Origin: an uncultured Eggerthella sp.
Lineage (GTDB): Bacteria > Actinomycetota > Coriobacteriia > Coriobacteriales > Eggerthellaceae
Direction: 5' to 3'
DNA: 56,556 bases
Assembly (NCBI GenBank): GCA_902464295.1
Contig: CABQIW010000007.1
Coordinates: forward strand, 1 to 56,556
Positions 52,701 through 56,556 of this stretch are shown here, one piece after another. Made by a program: the position numbers and the translations under genes. The notes under the pieces were generated by a model. The model ran no database searches, was not told the DNA's origin, and was given only the letters and a program-made list of their open reading frames with translations. Position 1 is the stretch's first letter. Each line of letters starts with the position of its first letter.

Positions 52701-52974
52701 CGAGGTTTACGGACAGAAGGCGACCGTCGTTGGCGCGTTCGTCGCATCGGGATACAAGGGCTTGATGGTCAGCGACATCACCAACGACCTCAGCCCCGCC
52801 ATCATGGCTTCCGATGGTCTGATTCCCGCATCTAAAGGATTTGCGGTGCGGATCACCAAGGCGGACCCGAACGACCTTCAGAAGCTCGATCCGTATCCGC
52901 TCGAATACGACCCCTTATTCGATGAGCCGATCCCTGATACCCCCTGGCCGGCTCAACCGGAAGGGAGGAACTAG
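49780..52974 (+). CDS. Formate dehydrogenase catalytic subunit, Cys-type, without Tat signal
   Basis: From ATG 49780 the 1064-residue molybdo- or tungsto-bis-MGD protein has the [4Fe-4S] ligands Cys29, Cys32, Cys36 and Cys64. The active-site segment is SARYCH with Cys169 where E. coli FdnG has selenocysteine, followed by His170. The block TTVAALSPTFGFGACTN, then MGSNMGEAHPVAFHW, is very like FdnG. It oxidises formate to CO2. No twin-arginine leader is present (start MAHVNDVLSDRTVHKC), so the subunit should stay in the cytoplasm, unlike E. coli FdnG. It is followed by Fe-S and NrfD-type subunits. A relative with another substrate cannot be excluded. Confidence 0.87.
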   Translation: MAHVNDVLSDRTVHKCTRLREAKRGTTVCQFCAVGCSQLAFYKDKELIEVEGDPRSPINAGRQCPKGMSTFMLNRNPYRETRALYRAPGASEWEEKSIDWMLDTIADRIWETRNKGFVEKDENGLTINAATNIGFIGGSALDNEECYLIRKLFTGGLGILPTENSARYCHSTTVAALSPTFGFGACTNPPRDLINSDCILIMGSNMGEAHPVAFHWPMEAKRKGAITIHVDPRFTRTSAACDHYVHTRPGADIAFIGGLINYVLEHDYWFKEYVINYTNAATLIDPGFEFDDVRGFFNGWDPETNSYSQAGTTWDYQYEMNADGSYGQPKQDPTLQDPHCVFQLIKKQFSYYTPEVVADICGCRPADIVKVGELIGMNSGRDRTTAFCYATGFTQHSSGSQIIRTAAILQLLLGNIGRPGGGILALRGHSNVQGATDVPTLFNVLPNYIPQPEAHPGNATLADYLANGHGFSGALDKTSEGMWKLETERGSWASLPNYMVSLLKAYYGENATEDNEYGYQWLPKLSDNESLTVSMEKALRGGMDGMVVIGQNIAVTNPNTGWSRDAMRNLEWLVVMDLFENESASVWYADPKGPSPDECQTEVFYLPVCTCLEKEGSVTNTERVLQWHERIQEAPGAAHADSWYIYQLGKRLQAKANATTDERDAGMRALYWDYDANGPTRSEREFELTPIEGDLDMMKVVREMNGFNIDDGSVCQGSGTLKDDGSTVCGCRLLSGILGPEGENLMNRTETGDVHNGSIFSDYRVSWPENSRILYNRCSADPEGKPWSERKKLIWWDEQLEQWVGYDKPQCNAKKPPTYQPEPGATGDAALAGDCPFGAHSDGKAWLFVPYSIKEGPMPVYYETTESPYENKLWEQTRDPGLVIVDDVENPIAPVGEHDYPTIMTTYHVTEHWLSGAQTRTMPWLVGLQPERFLELSPEQAASIGVETGDYVTVESERAKLQIRALVTPRLRIGEVYGQKATVVGAFVASGYKGLMVSDITNDLSPAIMASDGLIPASKGFAVRITKADPNDLQKLDPYPLEYDPLFDEPIPDTPWPAQPEGRN

Positions 52975-52976
52975 CC

Positions 52977-53906
52977 ATGAAGCCGAACCCGCGAAACATA
53001 CTCAAGCTTTCCGATAAGCGCTACGACGCGAAAGAGCCGCGCAAGAATCGCAGGCTCGATGTTGTCTACTCCTTGTTCAAGCGCCGCGATCCGCTTCCTG
53101 CGCAAACGGAGATGGCCTTCTTCACCGACACTTCCATCTGCTCAGGGTGCAAATCATGCGAGATCGCATGCAAGCAGTGGAACATGCTCAAGACCACGGA
53201 TATCCAATGGTCGGGGAACAGCTACGACAATACGCGCGACCTCTCTTCAGAGAACTGGCGCCACGTCAAGTTCATCGAGCGCTTCTCAGAGGTCAATGAA
53301 ACGGACCGAACAGCCCCCACCTCAATGGACGGGTTGCTTCATGAGCCGAAACAAGGGCAATGGCTCTTCATGGCCGACCACTGCAAGCATTGCCAGGAGT
53401 CACCCTGCCATGAGGCCTGCCCCACGGGCGCGATCATTCGTAATGAATTCGGAGGCATCTATTACCAGACCGATATCTGCATGGGCTGTCGTATGTGCGT
53501 GGCTGCCTGCCCCTTCGGCGTCCCTGAAGTAAGCAAAGAGACTGGTCATTCTATGAAGTGCGCTGAATGCTACGATCGCTTGCGCGACGGATTAGAGCCT
53601 GCCTGCGCTACGGCGTGCACCACCGGCGCGATCCAGTTCGGTCCGCGCGAAGAGATGGTCGAGCGTGCGCGTGCACGATTGGCCCTTCTTCACGAGCAAG
53701 GTTTCGAGAAAGCCAACCTGTACGGCGTTGATCCCTTCCAGGATTACCAACCGCTCAATTCGTTCTACCTGTTGATGGACGAACCTGCTGTCTATGGCTT
53801 GCCAGCGCAACCGAAATTGCCCGTAAGCTTCATGATCGGCGATTACGCCAAAGCTATAGGAATGCTCGCGATCGCAGCCATCACGATCGTTGTTTGTCTG
53901 CTGTAG
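52977..53906 (+). CDS. Formate dehydrogenase iron-sulfur subunit with C-terminal anchor
   Basis: The 309-residue protein binds four [4Fe-4S] clusters through Cys sets CSGCKSCEIAC (near 50-60), CKHCQESPCHEACPTG (near 136-151), CMGCRMCVAACPFG (near 165-178) and CAECYDRLRDGLEPACATAC (near 189-208). The C-terminus is a single hydrophobic helix (AIGMLAIAAITIVVCLL) that ends the protein, like FdnH/FdhB-type anchors. It passes electrons from the catalytic subunit to the membrane subunit. It starts two bases after the fdhA stop, with GGGAGGAA before ATG, so the two are tightly coupled. Confidence 0.9.
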   Translation: MKPNPRNILKLSDKRYDAKEPRKNRRLDVVYSLFKRRDPLPAQTEMAFFTDTSICSGCKSCEIACKQWNMLKTTDIQWSGNSYDNTRDLSSENWRHVKFIERFSEVNETDRTAPTSMDGLLHEPKQGQWLFMADHCKHCQESPCHEACPTGAIIRNEFGGIYYQTDICMGCRMCVAACPFGVPEVSKETGHSMKCAECYDRLRDGLEPACATACTTGAIQFGPREEMVERARARLALLHEQGFEKANLYGVDPFQDYQPLNSFYLLMDEPAVYGLPAQPKLPVSFMIGDYAKAIGMLAIAAITIVVCLL

Positions 53907-53920
53907 GAAGGAAGATGATC

Positions 53921-54823
53921 ATGGATAGAACATGGGTTGAAGGCGAGCCTTCTGCATACCAACAGCACGATACCGTTCATTTTCCTGACTGGAAGAACAT
54001 CATCGTGTGGGATCTTTTCTTCAACAATCTCACTGCGGGCTTCATGTTCGTGACGATGATCACGTGGCTCACTGCGCCTACGCTCTTCGGCCCCGTCATG
54101 CCGATCGCGCTTACGCTCGCGTTCTTCATCGTCCTTTTCGATCTGCTCTTGCTCGTTGCCGACCTGGGCGATCATGTCCGATTCATACATGCCATGAGGG
54201 TCTTGCATCCCACCTCCCCCCTATCGGTCGGCGTGGTGGGTCTGATCTTCTATTCGATCATGCTGTTCATCGCGCTCGCCATCTACTGGATCACGGTCGC
54301 ATTGCTCGCAACCATTGGGCTGCCTCCCGAAGCTGTTATGGTGCTCGATGTGCTCTTCCGTCTTTTCGCGGTCTTAGCGCTCATCGCAGCGTGCGTGGTG
54401 ATCTGCTATAAAGGCGTGGTGTTCAGCTGCACATCGCAACCCGGCCTGAAGAAAGCGCGCTGGCTCACCTGTTGGGTAGCGAGCGATGCTCTTACGATGG
54501 GAATGGGCCTTCTGATCGTGCTTTCGCTCGTTTTTGGGCAATTCGCTGCCATCGAAGCGCTCATCATCCCGTTCATTGCGCTGATCGTGTTCCGCTGCTT
54601 CACCTACGCACTGGTATGGATGAATATCCACGAACGCGCCTCCAAGATGTACTCAAAGGCGGTTCTTGCGGGCAATGCGATCGTTGTCTATGGCATCGCA
54701 GGGGTTTGCGCCATCGCTGCATGCTTCTTCGGACCGCTTGGGGCAGCAGCCGCGGGAGTGCTCTGCCTCCTTGCAGGTGTCTGGGAGCGCTACTGGGTCA
54801 TCTATGTAGCTCACCCGCATTGA
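53921..54823 (+). CDS. NrfD/PsrC-type membrane subunit of the formate dehydrogenase
   Basis: From ATG 53921 (AGGAAGG nine bases upstream) the 300-residue protein has about eight to nine hydrophobic helices and the NrfD-like segment LVADLGDHVRFIHAMRVLHPTSPLSVG. No cytochrome b histidine pattern of FdnI type is seen. NrfD-like subunits exchange electrons with (mena)quinone without heme. It anchors the preceding Fe-S and catalytic subunits and probably reduces menaquinone, which could then feed NarGHI. ATG 53915 and TTG 53894 are less likely starts. Confidence 0.83.
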   Translation: MDRTWVEGEPSAYQQHDTVHFPDWKNIIVWDLFFNNLTAGFMFVTMITWLTAPTLFGPVMPIALTLAFFIVLFDLLLLVADLGDHVRFIHAMRVLHPTSPLSVGVVGLIFYSIMLFIALAIYWITVALLATIGLPPEAVMVLDVLFRLFAVLALIAACVVICYKGVVFSCTSQPGLKKARWLTCWVASDALTMGMGLLIVLSLVFGQFAAIEALIIPFIALIVFRCFTYALVWMNIHERASKMYSKAVLAGNAIVVYGIAGVCAIAACFFGPLGAAAAGVLCLLAGVWERYWVIYVAHPH

Positions 54824-54888
54824 TGCTATCCTGTCACAAGTACCTAATGGAACGACAAGAGCCTACCCGTTTTTAGCAAGGAGTTCCC

Positions 54889-55413
54889 GTGATATACAAC
54901 GAACGCGATCTGCGCGAAACCCAAGCACTCGATATTGCCCAAAAGATGCTCGTTGCAGCACGCACTGCGCCGAAGGGAAAGGGCATCGATGTGCTCGAAT
55001 GCGCTGTTGTGAACGGCGATGAGAAGGAAGCTCTCGCGGTCGCCATGGAAACCATCGGCAACGAGCGCGGGCATGCGTTCTTCCTTCGCGATGCAGGATG
55101 CGTTCGCGCGTGCCAATGCGTAGTGCTCGTTGGGACCAGACCTAAGGTTCAATCTTTGAACTGCGGTTATTGCGGGTTCCCGACCTGCGGCGAGAAGCCC
55201 GCCGAAGCACCTTGCGCGATCAATGTGATCGACGTGGGTATCGCGCTCGGCTCTGCCGTCTCGCGTGCGCAAGCCTACGGGGTCGATACGCGCATCATGT
55301 TCTCCGCTGGCACTGCCGCTGCACACCTTGGCTTGCTTGGTGAAGGTGTTCAGCAGGTTCTTGCCATTCCCGTGAGCATCAGTTCGAAGAGCCCCTTCTT
55401 CGATCGCGGATAA
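54889..55413 (+). CDS. DUF2148 (ferredoxin-domain) protein
   Basis: The 174-residue protein starts at GTG 54889 after AAGGAGTTCCC. Its central motif LNCGYCGFPTCGEKP (near 90-104), with further Cys residues in CVRACQC and PCAIN, is the DUF2148 hallmark. It is likely to hold an Fe-S cluster. The N-terminal half (IAQKMLVAARTAPKGKGIDVL) resembles the nitroreductase-like FMN region seen in this family. The function is not established. It follows the formate dehydrogenase genes by 65 bases and may be cotranscribed. It is cytoplasmic. Confidence 0.8.
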   Translation: MIYNERDLRETQALDIAQKMLVAARTAPKGKGIDVLECAVVNGDEKEALAVAMETIGNERGHAFFLRDAGCVRACQCVVLVGTRPKVQSLNCGYCGFPTCGEKPAEAPCAINVIDVGIALGSAVSRAQAYGVDTRIMFSAGTAAAHLGLLGEGVQQVLAIPVSISSKSPFFDRG

Positions 55414-55448
55414 GGAAGGTCCTGATCGATCCACTAATCTCCCTCACA

Positions 55449-55470
55449 ACGAAAGATGATGGCCTTTCGT
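55449..55470. terminator. Hairpin between convergent genes
   Basis: ACGAAAG (55449-55455) and CTTTCGT (55464-55470) form a perfect seven-base stem with an eight-base loop between the DUF2148 gene and the convergent transporter gene. No T run follows, so it is a weak terminator candidate. Confidence 0.4.
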
Positions 55471-55525
55471 CATCCAGTCCGCAAGCCCTAGACTGAATCA
55501 CGAGCTCTTCTGAATAGCACGTGCG

Positions 55526-56556
55526 CTAGTGCTTCTTCTTCCTGACGATGCGCGAATACCAGAACGAGAGCACGAACCCTGCCGCAATGATGCCGATGAT
55601 GATGCCAAGCGTGATCTCGAAACCAGATGCATAGGCGGCCGCCCTTGTTGCTCCTGCGGCGGTAAGATGTTCCATTTGCCCCGACATGATTCCCACGAAA
55701 AGCGCCGTACCGATCGATCCTGCGATCTGAACGAGCGTTGAGTGGATCGAGGAGGCATGTGAGGACAGCGCTTGCGGTACCGCTTCGAAATCCACGCTCT
55801 TGACCGAAGGGTAAGCCAGACCGATCCCTCCATATGCCAGTGCAGTGAAAACCAGCACGAGCACAATGTTCCCCAAAGAAACACCGCCATACACAAGAAT
55901 GAAACCCAGCACTGCAAGGCCGAACCCGCACGAAACCAAAGGCCAAATGCCCCGTTTGCTGAGCACTTTGCCGCTTACGATGCAAAGCGTCGCATAGGTG
56001 CAGATCGGGATCGAGAGCAAACAACCAGCGATGAAAGGCGTTTCGCCCTGTACGCCTTCTAGATACAACGGCACTACCAGGCTTACGAAGAGCGACCCCA
56101 TATAGGCGATCATGATGAGGGTCTCTCCGAGTGAGAAGACCTGATATTTGAACGGCCTCAGATCGAGCAGGGGCGTAGGGATACGCAGCTGGCGTCTTAC
56201 GAACACAGCGATCATTACCGCGCCGAAGAGCATGAGCACGATCGAAGGCAACGGATCGTGAGCGACCTCATTCAGACCACACATGAATGCTCCCAGCCCC
56301 ACAAAGCTGAGAACAAGGCTCGGGATATCGATCTTCCGCTTCACTCGCGCGTAGATATTGTGCAAGGTGAAATAACAGACGACGCCCAGAACGAGCGCAC
56401 AGGCAGCAGGCACTAAGAACAGCGCCTTCAAACCTCCATACGTTAACACGAGACCAGCAATAGGCGGCGTGAGTGCGAACGCAAAACCGCAAACTGCAGA
56501 GTTGGCAGAAAGCAGGATGCCCGCTTTGCCCTTTGGCGAAAGCGTGAAGAGCGCTT
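55526..56556 (-). CDS. DHA2-family (EmrB/QacA) MFS transporter, cut by window edge
   Basis: The minus-strand frame runs from the stop at 55526 to the right edge without interruption, so the N-terminus is missing and 343 residues are visible. The part next to the edge (SPKGKAGILLSANSAVCGFA, then LTPPIAGLVLTYGGLKALF) is the DHA2 signature around helix 5-6. About eight further helices follow. Such proteins export drugs or metabolites by proton antiport. A GTG at 56449 is not the real start because the frame and the family match continue upstream of it. The C-terminus ends RIVRKKKH. Confidence 0.85.
   Translation of the reverse strand, partial: ALFTLSPKGKAGILLSANSAVCGFAFALTPPIAGLVLTYGGLKALFLVPAACALVLGVVCYFTLHNIYARVKRKIDIPSLVLSFVGLGAFMCGLNEVAHDPLPSIVLMLFGAVMIAVFVRRQLRIPTPLLDLRPFKYQVFSLGETLIMIAYMGSLFVSLVVPLYLEGVQGETPFIAGCLLSIPICTYATLCIVSGKVLSKRGIWPLVSCGFGLAVLGFILVYGGVSLGNIVLVLVFTALAYGGIGLAYPSVKSVDFEAVPQALSSHASSIHSTLVQIAGSIGTALFVGIMSGQMEHLTAAGATRAAAYASGFEITLGIIIGIIAAGFVLSFWYSRIVRKKKH

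Noticed and set aside
1..56556. tRNA, rRNA, CRISPR arrays and complete insertion sequences
   Set aside because: Reading both strands I found no cloverleaf with a GGTTCGA arm in place, no regularly spaced repeats and no intact transposase or integrase gene.

Overview
The window looks like a chromosomal segment of an anaerobic actinobacterium of the Coriobacteriia, most likely Eggerthellales (Slackia/Denitrobacterium/Eggerthella relatives). This rests on moderately high GC with strong GGAGG ribosome sites, a LuxR regulator with a 12-helix membrane domain next to a respiratory or carnitine-type cluster, LytTR-DUF3021 pairs, and duplicated DegV genes. The species cannot be fixed from sequence reading alone.

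Positions 1-8 kb are an AT-richer accessory island. It holds a restriction-modification pair (a PD-ExK-containing protein cut by the left edge, plus a beta-class DNA methyltransferase), a decayed excisionase-like HTH gene, an XRE regulator broken by an in-frame UGA, a DUF6119/TIGR04141 protein, a DUF2971 protein, an antitoxin remnant and several orphan or frameshifted genes. Positions 8-26 kb are mixed housekeeping: an SRAP protein, a TetR-HsmA pair with clear operators, a K+ channel and GIY-YIG protein, an extremely acidic protein, BrnQ, DUF488, carbamate kinase, LytTR-DUF3021, an RHH-PIN toxin-antitoxin pair, a VanZ-RDD fusion, two DegV proteins, TetR and a CoA-disulfide reductase-rhodanese fusion.

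Positions 25-38.7 kb form the first metabolic island, a cai-type (carnitine/crotonobetaine) cluster. A membrane LuxR regulator faces an MFS transporter, an HSL esterase, CaiA (acyl-CoA dehydrogenase), CaiB (CoA transferase), CaiC (CoA ligase), a MaoC-type hydratase, a second MFS transporter and a metallo-beta-lactamase-fold hydrolase, with CaiD convergent at the end. CaiA, CaiB and CaiC match the Escherichia coli enzymes closely over their whole lengths. The added esterase, hydrolase, hot-dog hydratase and MFS carriers are not part of the enterobacterial operon. Several intercistronic gaps contain GC-rich hairpins without a U tract.

Positions 39-41 kb carry a secreted His/Gly-rich protein, an ECF sigma factor and an RsgI-like anti-sigma factor. 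Positions 41-55 kb form a respiratory island: narJ (divergent), narK, narG, narH and narI, then a three-subunit formate dehydrogenase with a Cys-type catalytic subunit, a four-cluster Fe-S subunit and an NrfD-type membrane anchor, then a DUF2148 protein. Together these could couple formate oxidation to nitrate reduction, while the cai cluster could use a carnitine-like compound as another electron acceptor. The right edge cuts a DHA2-family MFS transporter. No rRNA, tRNA, CRISPR array or intact transposase was seen.
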